Source of the DNA: Certhia americana
Taxonomy: Eukaryota; Chordata; Aves; Passeriformes; Certhiidae
Direction of reading: 5' to 3'
Assembly: GCA_018697195.1 (NCBI GenBank)
Contig: JAGMWU010000045.1
Span: 1 to 64,000, forward strand
DNA: 64,000 nt
Position numbers and translations under genes: made by a program. Positions within the stretch are counted from its first letter, which is position 1; each line of letters starts with the position of its first letter. Shown one piece after another: positions 1 through 12,828 of the stretch. The notes under the pieces are model-generated. The model ran no database searches and was not told where the DNA came from. It worked only from the letters and a program-made list of their open reading frames with translations.

Positions 1-790
1 AGAAAAACAAGTGAATGGACAAGGTATTGAAGGAATTGTATCTGGAAAGAGAAAAAGCATCATACTCACAGGAAAAGAAAATCAAATAAACTGTGAAAAC
101 TGCATTTTTTGAATTTTCAGTGGACAGTCTGTGTACAGCCCTAATTTTCCAGAAAACTGAGTACATCCTACACATTAAACAAAACATGTTTGATGGCAGA
201 AAAGGCATCGTGTACTTCATGCAGAGTTGAAGTCACAAAGACTAAGATTAGAAGGAAGTCATAAGAGGACATTGTCATGTCCATATTTTTGTCTTAATCA
301 CAGCAAAAGGCTACAGCTGAGCATGGCTATGAGAGCATGCAGCTGGTAGATTGATTCCTGTTGTTCAGGAAGGCATGTAATGCACAACAGCCTCGTGGGG
401 GTTCTACACGGGTCACTGCAGTGTGAACCTGAGCTTTTCCTTGTCCTCAAGAACCACAGGTGAAATATTAACTGCACTCCAAGTGCACGTGCTGAGAAAG
501 AACATGCCATGCTTGCAAAAAGTTTTGAGAGAGGAAGTCCACATTTAGTGAAGCTGCCAGGGCAGAACAGTCTCATACAAAGTCTGTTTGCAATGCAATG
601 GTGCACGTTTCAGTACCTTTCATACTAGCCTGCAAGATTTAACACAAAAGCTCATTCAGGTTGAAGATTTCTGTCTCTATACAACAGACACATGGAACTT
701 ACTGCAAATACTGCATGGACTGGTATGTGATGGCAATAAACCTAAAGACATTTCTTCTTTTCTCTTACAAGCTATGTACAGTAAGCTCAC
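1..790. other. ARHGAP24 intron downstream of the last exon seen
   Basis: AT-rich intron sequence follows the donor at 790. I looked on the minus strand for the next GAP exon and did not find it. The open frames here have no recognisable protein content. Confidence 0.75.
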
Positions 791-912
791 CCTCCATGAT
801 AGTCAGAGGATCTTCCACTTTGGGGCGCAGGATGTTGGGGCCAAAAACTGTAGCCAGGTTTTGCACACTCATTTTGTTGACACCTGAATATGACTGGACT
901 TCATCAAGGAAT
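791..912 (-). CDS. ARHGAP24: ARHGAP24 exon: third RhoGAP block, [11 protein letters not shown]
   Basis: This 122-bp exon has its acceptor after ttccccacag (AG at 914-913) and donor GTGAGC at 790-785. The first base completes the arginine codon (AG|A). It reads [40 protein letters not shown] and one base of a further glycine codon (phase 1). [17 protein letters not shown] is the third RhoGAP signature; its Asn in QNLA corresponds to the conserved asparagine that contacts the GTPase in the family. The remaining part of the domain (expected to begin GTVVVQQLM-like) was searched for in positions 1-790 on this strand and was not seen, so the next exon lies outside the window. Confidence 0.96.
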
Positions 913-1326
913 CTGTGGGGAAGAAAGAGGTCCTTAAGGAACAGGTAAGGAGGAAAATTAGGGGGAAAAAAAAAAAAAAGTCAAATCATGTGACTGTTCC
1001 CTAACATAGTTTAAGTACTGCACTCCAAATGCAAAGCCAATAACTGCAGTTAGAAATGGAAAAAACAAGGTCCGATCAAGAGGACAGACTATATTCACTT
1101 CAACTTTCTTGCATTCCTGGCCTGCTTATGAAAGAAAAGTCACAATCTTGATAGAGCAAATTACTAATTAGTCATGCAGTAAACCTACCATTTTAGTACC
1201 TTCACTTGAGTTCTCCCATCCTCCAAGTGTGAGTAATGTTTTTCCTTCAGGGTACATACACAGACAGGTCTGTCTGTCAACTCACACTTATAAACACCAT
1301 TGTGATCTTCTTGCAAGAGCACTTAC
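913..1326. other. ARHGAP24 intron, 414 bp
   Basis: This short intron is bounded by donor GTAAGT at 1326 and acceptor ccccacag at 913. It contains a short A-run near 968-979 and nothing else recognisable. Confidence 0.9.
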
Positions 1327-1400
1327 CTACAGATGTATTTCAGCAGATTGTAATTGACAGCTGGCAGGCTCTTCACTTGCTTCACCAGTTCTTTCAGGCC
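1327..1400 (-). CDS. ARHGAP24: ARHGAP24 exon: RhoGAP helix, NYNLLKYIC
   Basis: This small 74-bp exon, too short to stand out as an open reading frame, follows an acceptor at cctcttaaag (AG at 1402-1401). It ends at donor GTAAGT (1326-1321). It is read in phase 0 as GLKELVKQVKSLPAVNYNLL then KYIC, leaving AG of an arginine codon. LPxxNYNLLKYICRFL is the RhoGAP helix preceding the third conserved block. It joins the previous exon as KEEET-GLKEL and the next as YIC-R-FLDEV. The acceptor polypyrimidine tract is weak in pyrimidines immediately upstream (aaacctcttaaag), but phase and protein continuity leave little doubt about the boundary. Confidence 0.95.
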
Positions 1401-2146
1401 CTTTAAGAGGTTTAAGGAAAACAAAGAGTGAGTAGGCACAGTTTTTTAATATTTTATCAGAGACTTTTTTAAAAAAATGTCAGCAATTCTAATTACAAGA
1501 CAACAGACACACCATTGAAACTGCAGCATTAAATACAGGTTATGATCAGGAACAGCTTGTAGAACCCATTTTGGACTAGCTCTGGAAAAAAAAAAAAAAA
1601 AACCAAGAAAATACACATCTTGGTTTCATCATGTCTTTTCTTTTTCTTTCATTCTTTCTTTTTTTGACCAGCAGCTCCATTCCTCCTGCTGATAACAAGG
1701 CTAAGCCTTCCAGGAACTGTTCTGGTTTGAGCTAGCTGGCATTTCCTACAAGAAACTACTTGGCTATTCTACCCAGTTCTGGTCCATACTAGATTATGAC
1801 TAATAAATGACTCCTGATCTAAGAGAGACTTGAACAGCAACCATCAAGACCTTTCCTTTTATAGTTCAGAGTCTAATCCATAAAAATACGTCTCTTCCAT
1901 GCAAAACAGAAGCTATTGACTACAATGGTGTTTACTTGAATTGGATTCAGGGACATGCAATAAATACAGCTAAGGTTATGCCATATACCTTTATTCAGAA
2001 TTCCCAAGGACCCAGGTGGCAACAATTTTCATAGAAAACCTGCTTCAATTAATAGATGCTCATTTGAATTAGGACAACCGCCAGCTTCTCTCCCCCTTCA
2101 GACTGGAACAGCCTTTTATTTCATCTCACTGGAGTTACCAACTCAC
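1401..2146. other. ARHGAP24 intron, 746 bp
   Basis: The intron lies between donor GTGAGT at 2146 and the acceptor at 1401. It holds an A-run near 1586-1602 and a pyrimidine-rich stretch at about 1633-1665. No gene or known repeat was recognised. Confidence 0.9.
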
Positions 2147-2279
2147 CGTTTCTTCCTCCTTGCTGAGCATTTTGGCACAGGAAAGAAAATCCTCGTATTT
2201 TGCATATGGTACAACTGGTTCTGGGAGTTCCCTTAGGTACAGCTTGAGCAATGAAGCCACAGTGTGCACATCTGTGTTG
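2147..2279 (-). CDS. ARHGAP24: ARHGAP24 exon: central RhoGAP domain
   Basis: This 133-bp exon has its acceptor after ccccaacag (AG at 2281-2280) and donor GTGAGT at 2146-2141. The first base completes the serine codon begun at 12621 (AG|C). The exon then reads [40 protein letters not shown] and EEET, ending in phase 0. [15 protein letters not shown] is the conserved second RhoGAP block. Its Lys and Arg residues are known in the family to help bind the GTPase and to position the arginine finger. The preceding intron is 10.3 kb and the next is 746 bp. This frame carries the coding signal; the longer open frame running antisense here through the neighbouring intron is an artefact. Confidence 0.96.
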
Positions 2280-5200
2280 CTGTTGGGGTGGAATACAAGA
2301 AGTCATTAATGTGAATCAGGATGATACTGTGAGACTAACAAGCTAAAACCTGCCACTTTTCCATTGTCACCCCACATTTTACTCATCAGCATTATATACA
2401 TTTACAAACCCTACCTGTAATCTGGTTTTTATTGGATTTTTTTGTCCTATAAAGAACTCAGCATACCCACAGGCAAATATGTCAACTCCAGTGATTTATT
2501 ACCATAAATAATTACATAAAAGGCCCTGTTTGCAGAGACAGGTACGGAGGAGATAGATCTTGCATCTTGTTGACAAGCATCTCCCTTCAGACATGCAAAA
2601 CTCATCTTAAATGGCATGTTTCATTTTCACCTGAGTGAGAAGCAAGGCATTTACACATTGGGAATTTTTCGCCTACTAGAGATGGCCCCAGCTCCCAAAA
2701 CATGCCCAGTGTGTCTCAATTCCATATTATCACCACATCCTCTGTTACCAGTATTCAGGAAGCAGGTTTTAAAGGAAACAACATATACCAGAGGTATTTA
2801 GTTGGAGTCTACCTACTGGAATTACAGCTCTTTCCCTGTCATGCATCTTTTTCCTATGGGCTCCCACTAAATGACTACTGTGCCTTTTAGCTGTACTGTT
2901 ACGCTGAAAACCTGGATATACTTTACACTCAGAACCACAAATCCCTGGGAAATGAGTTTTAGCTCTATCCTGTACCAAATAAGCTGAGGCCCCAAAAGGA
3001 AATGTCCCAAGGTTTGCAGAACAGGTAACATCAGAGGGCCAACAGTCCAGGACCTGATAAAACACGTGCTTCCCGTAACTGCATTTGAAGAAAATTCAGG
3101 GCTTTTTGGACACAGCTAGTAGGAGCCTCAGCTGCTTATCAGGCACACTAAAAGTAACACAAGGGAGAAGGATCGCAATCACAAGTTCAGACAATGCAAT
3201 CACATTTTCTTCAACATTTCTGTGGTGTGTAAATTACACTCTTGTTAACTTAGGAGTACTTATCTGAAAATAGGTAAGTTGAAATTAGATCTAAGGTACA
3301 TGTTAGCATGAAGAAATCTCTCTTGCATTATGTCTGGCTCCATCCCTGGGTTTAGTTACTCAGGCATTTATTCAAATCCTTACTGGAATGTTCTGCATGC
3401 TTTCCCTGGTTCAGATAAAGAATTGTACTGCAAGCGGCTATCTTTCCCTCTGATTTCTGAAAAATCACAGAAGGGGGCACTAAATTTTGCTCATTCCATT
3501 AATAAGAAACAGAAAATGCACACACAGGCCTACAATGTGCATCATTATGTATTTCCATTTTCTTTGAAGACTTCACACATGGCGTATTTTTTTAAACTCA
3601 CAGTGTCTCAAAGGGAGCCACTGGTATTTGATGCACTTAAGCTTCGTTAGAGGTATGTTAATCATTATTTTGGAATAATCTGTTAAAACAGTAATGGCTT
3701 TTACTAAGTTAAATCTTAACAAGAATGGTGGGAACAACCTTAAGAGTAATGTGTTATGGTATGTCAGAAGAAGAGAGATGAAAAAGCACTTGTGTATGTT
3801 TAAATGTTCACCACCACCAAACTCCTCAAAATGAATGTGCAGAAAACATTTCTAATTCCAAAATGATTAATTCCCAGCCCAAATTCCAAAAAGCGTTTTC
3901 TAGAGAAACTCCATAAAACACTAATGCAAACCCACATTTTAAAAGAAAGTTCAAATTCTAATCTCTTGATGGCAACCTTCTGTTGTACAATGGCTTGAAT
4001 CCAAAACAGTGTTTACCTACCCCCACACACACACACTTTTTGGATACATATATAACAAATATGGGGAACTACTAGCATGGAACTAGGTATGATTGTACTC
4101 GTAATTTTATGAGATTTCAAATGCTAGCTCAGATTTGGCTTGTTCTACCTAATCTCAATTCAGCATTGATTGACTTTCTGAAGGTTTTGTTATTGCTCCT
4201 TTTTTGATTTATACAAGGAAACTCCTCACACCTTGCTGAAGCACTTAACCACTTCTTTACAGAGTCTATTTGCATAAAACTGGAAAAGTCTTTCCAAAAT
4301 ACAAGAATCAAACAGGTTAAGTGAGAGAAATTACCAAAGAACAATTAGAAGCTGGCACACAGGTCTCTCAGTAAGGGGATTACACTGTAACATCTTCCCT
4401 TCTTTGTATTGCCAGGATCATGTTTCATGTACTGTGTAAGAGTAATTTTACACCAGTCTTTGCTGTGGAATACTTACCCCTAGAGGGCACGGCAGCTGAA
4501 GGATAAAAGGGCTGAAGAAGGGGCTAGAAGCTTTTAAAATGAATGCAATTTATAAACTTTCTTTTTTTGGTGTCAAGTACTATTAGACTATCACTGTGAG
4601 AGGTAAACTGAGTGTCAAAAATTGTGGGTCTACCATGGAAGAACTGAGAGAAAAACAAGGAGGAAGGATGCTGAGGAGGAAGGAAACTGGCAAGTATTGC
4701 TCTCAAATTAACTTCCTGAAGCACATGCTGTATTTACAAGTATGTAGAAAGGTGTTTTATAAAATGGGATTAGAAAGCCAGGTAGCAATCAGCAGACACA
4801 CACATATTAACAATTTAAATATTTTAAACTAATTTTTACATGTTATTATTTTCTAAGGCAATACCACAGACTGCCACGAGATGGTGGGGTTGCAAAGTAA
4901 GTTTTGGGAACATTTCTTACGTTTTTTCCCTTAACTGTACTGCACCACTTATGATTTAATCTATCTGTAAAGAAGTTACCATACAGATTTGGGCAGCACA
5001 AACAAAATAAATGCAGTCTGTATACACAGACATACTGCTTGCCAAGCTCTTTAAGAACTGGATTTTTAAATTCTGCTTCATCAACATTTAGACAAAAGCT
5101 AGCAACTTTCTTTTTTGAGTGCAACGGGGACTATAAAAATCTATATTTTTATGAATAATGTAACTAAAGGACTGTCTCTCAGAATCTGAGACGTTTTTAG

Positions 5201-7513
5201 ACCTTGCAATATAGTGTTGCAACCTTTTGCTAAAATTACAGAGGAAAATTTTAAAATGGCAGAATCCAGTCTTAATGCATCTGTATTTTGAGTGTTTCAG
5301 TCCACAAATACCACAAAGCACTTTTCAGCCACAAAGGACAACTGTAGGTTTCAAAGAAGTGCTGAACTGAAGGCCTGGGAGCATTTTTTTCCCTTTTTAG
5401 TCTACGGTGTTCCATCCACAGTTCCAAGCCAAACAGTGTATTTTCAACAACAGCACTTATATTTCTGCCTTGAGGATAACTGGTGTAGTTTTTAAAACAT
5501 GGATCTTCGTAGGCCAATGGAGGACCTTCTCCTCATGGACTTTTTTCAGTTACAACTGATCAATTTAAGACAAGGCAGAATTTCCCCCTTCAGCACTGCC
5601 CTCGCTTACATTCCAGAATCATTACAGATACAGAAATTTAATGATTACACTTATCTTCATATTTCTTTTGCTATCTAACTGTGTAATATCAAAGTGTTTC
5701 ATGATAACACATTCCTAATTAATATGATTAGAAGTATTCATTAATTTTTATTAAAATATCGTACATCAATTCTGGCAGAAAATCCTCTGTTATCTAAATT
5801 AGAACAACTCACATTAACCAAGGGAGACTTTCTCCAAGTGCACAATTATGAGCTTGAAATGGGAATGATGTGGGACAAAGTGGGGAATTGAATGTGACAT
5901 AAAAAGCATCAGCAGGCTGAGAAACAGCTATTTTGGCATGTTGTGGTGGGAGGTCTGAGAAAGACAACTTATCTCACCGAAATATTAATGCTGCATTCAT
6001 GGTGGCGTTTCCAAAGGAGCAACACCCCACTCCAGCACTGTTCATGCACAGGCATGACAAATGCAAATGTGTCCCAGCCTCTCCTTAGTCATCAGACTGC
6101 CCATATTCACAGCCCCATTCATCTGAACTTTGTCATTAATATCTCTCATGGCATTGCTGTTTTGACAGCACTTTCCTTTGTGATACCACAGACACCGTGG
6201 AAGTGGCTGTCAGACCGATTACACTCCCTGGAGTTTTTCACTCTCTCTACTATCAACAATATCCCTGAAGCCCAGCAGGTCACCAGAAATCCAGGCAAAA
6301 CCCTCACACTCAGACCAGCAGATAGCGTGTTCAGAGAGCCGGAGTCAGCGCTTCAGAGCACAAAGCCAACCAGCCCCTCATAAACTCTCTGAGAGGAAGT
6401 ATTAACAAGGCATGGTCACATTACAAAAAGATTAATGCCGTGCCAAAAATAGCTCCAGATCATGATGGCACATAAACAGTTTGCATGAAGAACAAACAGT
6501 AGGGAACAACAAGCTGTTAGGTTATAATTCAGTTTAGAAGTCCTGGTAATAAAACAAAGGAGAACATTACAGTTTGTGTACCAGTTTGACTGATTCTGGG
6601 AGATGGGCTTTGGTCCAGAAATTCAAAGGTCAGGTTCACTTAATGTGCTATGTGGTTTTTCTTCCCCTATGTGGCTATCTTCAAAGCATTACTCTCTATA
6701 TAATCTTCCTACATAATGCAGAGATCTAGTACAAGCAGTCCTGTGCCTCATTTAAGTACCAAATTAAATTTTGCCTACCACTTGAGAAACACGTATGAAT
6801 TTACCAGTCTGACTCTAGTGTAAGTGAACAACTGATCTCTATTCTTGTTTTTTGGTTTAGACAGAGAAATAAACCAAACCCATCCTGCTCCTTTTGTCCT
6901 TGTGTTCACCACTTTTATAAAGCACAGTACCTTCCACAGTCCACAAGAAAGATTGGCAGACTATTTCCAAGTAAAGTAGCAGCTGCAGGAATTGTAACAG
7001 TGGCCAATTTATTCAGGTTTATACAGGCTTTTAAAACAGCAATGAAGACAGCAATTTAGGACAAAAGAAAAAGACAAACTCTATGGGGAAGAATGTTAAA
7101 AATTACTCCCAAAAATACAGATCCTTAAAGAAAGAGACACAAGTGCCTTCAGGTAAGGTGGGCAGAGGTCTAAAGAAACAGATGGGTTCCCTCTAGGAAA
7201 AAGATCTAGCAGCTCCACTAAATACACTGGTAGTTATTTTCTCTTGATAGATTGTTCAGAAAAACAGTTAAGTTTCTCCAAGATTTTTCAGGGATGTAAG
7301 CATATGTAAAAACATGGAAACCCACAACAAATAATCTACCCATTCTTGTTTACTGGAAGAGAAAGCCACAAATTTTGCAACCCAGATAAGAATGCTTGAA
7401 AAACACACACTCTCAGACCCTGCACATAGTAACAAAATGTCATCCTTTCTTAAAGGTGGCCGTGGCTGTCTAAGAAATCATTTGTCTCTGGCAAATGGAA
7501 TACGTAGCTGCCC

Positions 7514-7534
7514 TTTTTTTTTTTTTTTTTTTTT
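7514..7534. repeat. Poly(T) run of 21 bases
   Basis: A T homopolymer lies in the 10.3 kb intron. Similar shorter A or T runs are at about 968-979, 1586-1602, 28110-28121, 30246-30265 and 63892-63904. Confidence 0.85.
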
Positions 7535-8541
7535 AATCAGAGCTGACAAACTAACCATTTCTGAAACTAAAATTCAAAGCAAAGTAACTACAAATGTTCA
7601 TTTACTGCCAATAACTAAAAACACTCTGAGGACACCAAACCCAACTAAAACCACAACAGGACACCAATTAAATGATTTAATGACACTAGATATGTCTCCT
7701 AATGTGTATTTAACTCCTAGACTATGTCTTTAAGTTGTGCCATATGCAGAGGTTATGTCTCTTAGCTGGTTAGAATAAGGGCTGGAATTGGAAAGGACAT
7801 GGAAGTGGGTCCAGAGATCTAGCTAATGAGCAGATTGAGAGGATCAGGGAAGAAAGTCTGGAACCAGAAGAAACAAACAGGAATTTTCAGAGGCCTAAGG
7901 CCATTTGTGTTTGGCAGGAACAAGCTTTCGAGTAAAGACTTAATTTCAGATAAAAATGTGGAGTTTCAGGGATTACTGCACTTTGCCAGTAGGAAGGCAT
8001 ATAAGGCCCCTTCTTTGTGGGAAACTATCTGCTTCTAAACAAATTCTTATTTACAGGCTTGGATCTGGAAAACAATGAACAATTTTTACAACCAGTCTTT
8101 TCTACTTGCCATCTGCACAGCACCAATGCAGCCCCACTGAGACACGTCCTGTTCCTGGAATTCACCGAAATTTCAAAGCACTCTTTGCTTCTGGAGGAGA
8201 AAAAGAATTGCACATGTGCTCCTTCTCACCTCATCTTTGTTGTTGTCTTATTTTGCTTCAACAATCCCAGAGATCAGGTGTACAAGAACCTAACAGTTCT
8301 ACATTTTGGATTATTTGGCTCCAGTGAATAAGCTACCACTTGCCAACTATCAGATACTGCTACTTACATATCTTTTTCTCAGCTGATTGCCAAGGTGCCC
8401 AGAGCAGTAAGTAATGTTTTGTCCTACAACACACTGTATTGTTCCTTAGAGGAATTCATACCCATAAAAAAATGTTTGGCTAAATATGCATTTATATGAG
8501 AATATGCATATTCTCTCTTGTGTGTGCATACAAAGGCTGGC

Positions 8542-8577
8542 AGTTATATAACTTTTAAAAGTTATATAACTTTTAAA
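8542..8577. repeat. Exact 18-bp tandem duplication forming a 28-bp palindrome
   Basis: The unit agttatataacttttaaa occurs twice head to tail (8542-8559 and 8560-8577). Positions 8543-8570 form a perfect palindrome (gttatataacttttaaaagttatataac) that could extrude as a cruciform. No gene lies nearby; it is inside the 10.3 kb ARHGAP24 intron. Confidence 0.95.
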
Positions 8578-11500
8578 CTCTCTGAACTACTGAACTACAT
8601 ACACCAGTAATAGTTACAAAAGTCCAAACCACATACATCAAAAACATTAATTTTTTTATTCATATTTGTTTCAGTGACATTTCAAGTATTTTTTCTCTTT
8701 GAGCAATCTTATCTCACATTATCTGCTAGTAATTGTGAACAGCAGATGGAAAGGGGCAATATAAAAAGAGAAACCCAGTTTTGTACCCCTCCTAGGTAAA
8801 AATTGGAGAACAAATCCTTACGCAATTTTCCTTCTGAAGTGCCATATTCTCTGTGCTAACTTCACAGAACAAATGGTCATAATTTACTTTGTGTCATTAC
8901 AAATGTAGGATTTGTAAAGGAGATGAGGGACTTTTTAAGTAAAACATAAGCCACACAAGAAGAAAGAAGCAAATACCCAAGGGCAAAGAAAATGGAGGGG
9001 GAAATTGTACACAGAGGTGGAGCTGTACTGGAAATACCAAGGATGTTTCAAATAGTAGCAAGCATGAGTGACTGCCTAATTGCACTGCTAGTTCCTTAAA
9101 GCAAATTTCACAAGATGTGCAGATACATTCAGAGGGAGTGAGGTATTTATTGATTTTGTTTCTAAACTGACACATAACTTTGAGGCGTGTTTTTCTTCAC
9201 ACGAAAGGCCTCAGCAGTTTTCAGCTGCAGCACATGCACCTCATCTTTCCAATACTGCAAGAAATGTTGATGTTTCAGTTTTTATAGGAGGGGGCCTGGG
9301 GTGTTGGATGTTTCAGATCCGACACAGGGTTTTCTCAGTCCGTGAGACTGAAAAATTTTTAACACTTGTTCCCTTCTCATACACAATTCTTCAGCAACAT
9401 CTTACTCCAACCATAAGATCAAGATCAAAATTACTAACTGAAGGTTTCTTCCACTGCGTTTTTCTAACTGACTTCAGTATTGGAACACCCAGCTGCTAAC
9501 TCATGTGAGAGCAACCATTTCTCAGATACATTTTATGTTTCAAAATATGGCTGCATATTCTGAGTGAAGCTATTCCCCTTCTTGTTTCTAACTGGCTTTA
9601 TTCACTCTGCTTGTGCTTGCTCTGTAGTCTTCCTTGCCAAAGGGGTGCAGACAGGAAGGCAAGAGGAGAGAAAGAAGAGAAGGTCTCCACAAAACTGTGG
9701 AGCTAAACTCTGGGCCAAAGAGCAGATCTGTGCCTCTGAACTTCATCCCCCAACACCTATATGGTGACTTAAGGTGTGCATTTATCTTAAAACAGGGGTT
9801 TTGAAAGGATACTAACCAGGATGTATGATCTTGCCTTTGGTTTTGCTCTTAATTCTATGCTACATATTTTACTGAATCAGCTATTAATTATTTAACAGCA
9901 ATTTATCACACAAACAAATACACAAGCCTACACACGCATTTCAAAGCATCTTCATGGGTTCTAAAGTGTTTGTCTGACTTATGTGCATTTGCATGTGGAA
10001 AAAATGCATGAAAAACGGCAAACTCCTCAAACATCAGCTCTTTGTGTTAGTTCCAACACGGATGACAGCAGCCAGTCTTTCTCCCTGTCAGAGCCAGTGA
10101 CCCAGCACTGCTACACAAGTGTGACCTGTATTCCATTGTGTTCCATGCCCCAGGAACAAAAATGTCATCTCTGCTCTAACTGCAAAAGTCTCTCTATTAC
10201 TATTAATGTAAATCAACAGAGAGAACCTGGTTGGATTTTGCATGATAAGACTTTTGGCTAATAACAACATGTAATTACATATTAAACACAGTGGATCTAG
10301 AGGCTCACAAGAAAAAGTACGGATGAGAACGGATGCCTATTGTACGTTGGTTTTTTCTTTCTCTACAGCATTTTTCATACTGTGGCCACTTTCCAAGAGC
10401 TCAGCTTGCCAAACAGGCTGCATCAAACCTGGAGCCCATGCTGCTCTTCAGCACAATGAAAAATTACCCACAAACCAAGGTCATCGCACAGGTACTCTAT
10501 GAACAAATATTATGAAATTAACGTCATCTCTAGAGTTTACAAATGGAACAACAGGCTGGAGGAAAAAAAGCAGATGCCCAATGGAAACAATGCAGAGATC
10601 AGAGCAAAGTTAATGCCTGCTTGACTTCTGGACCACTGCTACACCTCAATCATTCCTCTCGAAACTCAAAAGTGAAGAAGTAAACAGGAAAAGTACAAAA
10701 GTACCCTGTGGAAGATATGAGGACACACAAGGTCAGTGTTCTATAAATTCTGAGCTTCAGAAGCAGAACTGCAGGACCAGCGATTTATAGGCAGCTCCTG
10801 CTGATGTTTCTAATTGCTAGAGTAGAAATTACATGCATCCTTCACAGCAGTAGCATGTAAAATCTCTTCTCCTTTTCATCTGCTAAAGCTCAACCAGCAT
10901 ATCTGTGCATGAGGCTCATTAGCCTGTTCTACAGATGTTGCTAGATAACCTTGAAAAAAAATTAGTGTGGCTGAGCCCTGGTCTCATTTGTTTGGAGTAG
11001 TAAGAACTTGTGCACTTCCTTCAAGCTGTACCTCTCAGTGGGGTGTTCAGTGTATCATCTTCCCACAGTTCAGGGTGGCTTGTTTTCTTAAGCATTTCTG
11101 CCACAATTATTTGGTTGACAGGCACAGAAAAAATAACCTTTTGTTTCTGCCACCTGCCCACACTTTGGTAGAGACAGACATTACAAGTAATATTCATCAT
11201 AATGTCCAAATAAGGACACATACCCAGTAGATGCTACTTTACCATTTAAAAATAAGGAACATGGTATTTGAACAGTGAGTGAGCTTGCCATGAACATTAA
11301 TCAGCTGACACAGTCATTTCCCATAGTCCTCTGGCTCCATAAAGCCATTTACTCATCAATTATCCTAACTCACCTTCAAACAAGAAATGAATAAATCTCA
11401 TAGTAAGACAAGTCACTTTTCCAAGGCATTATAAATTTTTTTTAAATTTTCTTTTAAACTGAGAGTCAGAACTGAGGAAACTGTAGGAGATGAAAGAGCA

Positions 11501-12620
11501 TTACAGGCGTCTGCCTTCTGTGCATCTGATTCAGAAACCTTCAAACTTTATCAATCTGCTTGCTTCACAGGAACAGGGAATGGAGGCACCTAAATGATTT
11601 CCAGCAATCAGGTTTGAGTTACGACATGTTTTTGCACTAAAAGATCAAACTACACATTCCTTCCTGTTGCTTGGATTGCTACCAGACAAAGGTCTCACAT
11701 AATAAATGCAATCTGCCTCTTCCTCCTAATTCCCACTGGACCCACAATTGCAGTGAAGCATCCCGATGCCACTGTATTATGGATGTCACTTAGGGCACAT
11801 GCTGAGGACAACCACCGTTGAACATTCTCTTGAACTGGAATTTCATGACCATCATACTAATTCTGGTCAGAGTTAAAAAGTCCATGTGGTACTCAAAGTT
11901 CACCGATTCTGTTCTCTAATTGCACACTCCGGATGTGGGACATTGACTGCTGTCAATGCTTACAGGAAGACAGTACAAAAATCACAGGAGACTACAATTA
12001 CTTACAGGAGAATAAAGTCATACCCAGCTGTGTGAACAAGACCAGGTTTTCCTTGGCCCAGAGACTGTCATTAACTCTGTGAAACTGAGTAAGTATTGGA
12101 ATACAAATCACGTCTGGATCCTCAAGACCACATAGGTTTATTTTTATGGTCAGAGTGACTTTTATTATAAAAAACAAAGGCTCAAAATTATAAAGAAATG
12201 CATGAAAGTATACTTCCCTTCCAGTTAGTTTTATAGATAACAGAACACGCTGAGATTGGTGATAACAGAAATTCTGCTTTTTTGGAATTGACTAAATGCC
12301 AGCATCACCACTGCATTTCAAATGATAGTAAGATCAAGGCAATCCAGATATTTTTGATTAAGCCAAAACATTAGCAATACTTCCCCATACCAACTTTTCA
12401 CAAAAGGAAATTCTCCAGAAACGCTTTGAAATCAGACATCAAAGTCAGGACAAAAGAGAAGACACTTCAGAGAGGTAATACGAAACACACAGAGAAACCT
12501 ACAAAAACATGTCATTCCATCTGCTGCTGCCATGTGTTTGACAGCACTGTGGGTCGGCCAGCCCAGCACACCGTGTCCTGCCTCGGCTGCAGGGAGTGGG
12601 GAACAGCTGGAAGGTTTTAC

Positions 12621-12828
12621 CTGTCAAAAGAAGGCTTTTCTCCACAGTCGAACGCATCCTGTAGCTCCTTGACGAGATTAGCCTGCCCAGGCAGTCGGAA
12701 CAGGCCCTCCTCCTTCAGCCCCCGCTGTCGGATGAAGTCCACGCACTGCTCCACCAGCATGGGAGCCAGGCGGTTCCCATAGCGCTTCTCGTACCGCACA
12801 GTGTCTTCCAGCTTCTGCCCAAAAATAC
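12621..12828 (-). CDS. ARHGAP24: ARHGAP24 exon: start of the RhoGAP domain with arginine finger
   Basis: This 208-bp exon has its acceptor after ggtgcag (AG at 12830-12829) and donor GTAAAA at 12620-12615. It completes a glycine codon (G|GT) and reads [20 protein letters not shown], then [20 protein letters not shown], then [20 protein letters not shown] and CGEKPSFD, leaving AG of a serine codon (phase 2). The Arg in GLFRLPG is the RhoGAP arginine finger, which inserts into the GTPase active site. The LVEQCVDFI helix and the GLFRLPG loop are the hallmark first part of the domain. Its phase-1 entry is compatible with both the PH exon (24447) and the alternative first exon (20194), so it is the shared exon where the two isoforms converge. 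The longer open reading frame upstream of the acceptor is intron read-through. Confidence 0.97.

Larger units (their letters stand above)
2280..12620. other. ARHGAP24 intron, 10.3 kb
   Basis: This AT-rich intron separates the first two RhoGAP exons. It contains a CA run near 4021-4036, the poly(T) at 7514 and the palindromic duplication at 8542. The longest open frame (5943-6383, plus, 146 codons) has no recognisable domain. No coding exon was supported. Confidence 0.8.

Noticed and set aside
1..790. Next ARHGAP24 GAP exon
   Set aside because: Looked for a GTVVVQQLMSV-like segment on the minus strand and found none, so the exon is not claimed.
4021..4036. CA run as a long microsatellite
   Set aside because: Too short and interrupted to be called more than a minor CA tract; the same holds for 21809-21824 and 49587-49598.
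12426..12782. 118-codon plus-strand frame opposite the GAP exon
   Set aside because: It is the antisense shadow of the strongly supported ARHGAP24 exon.
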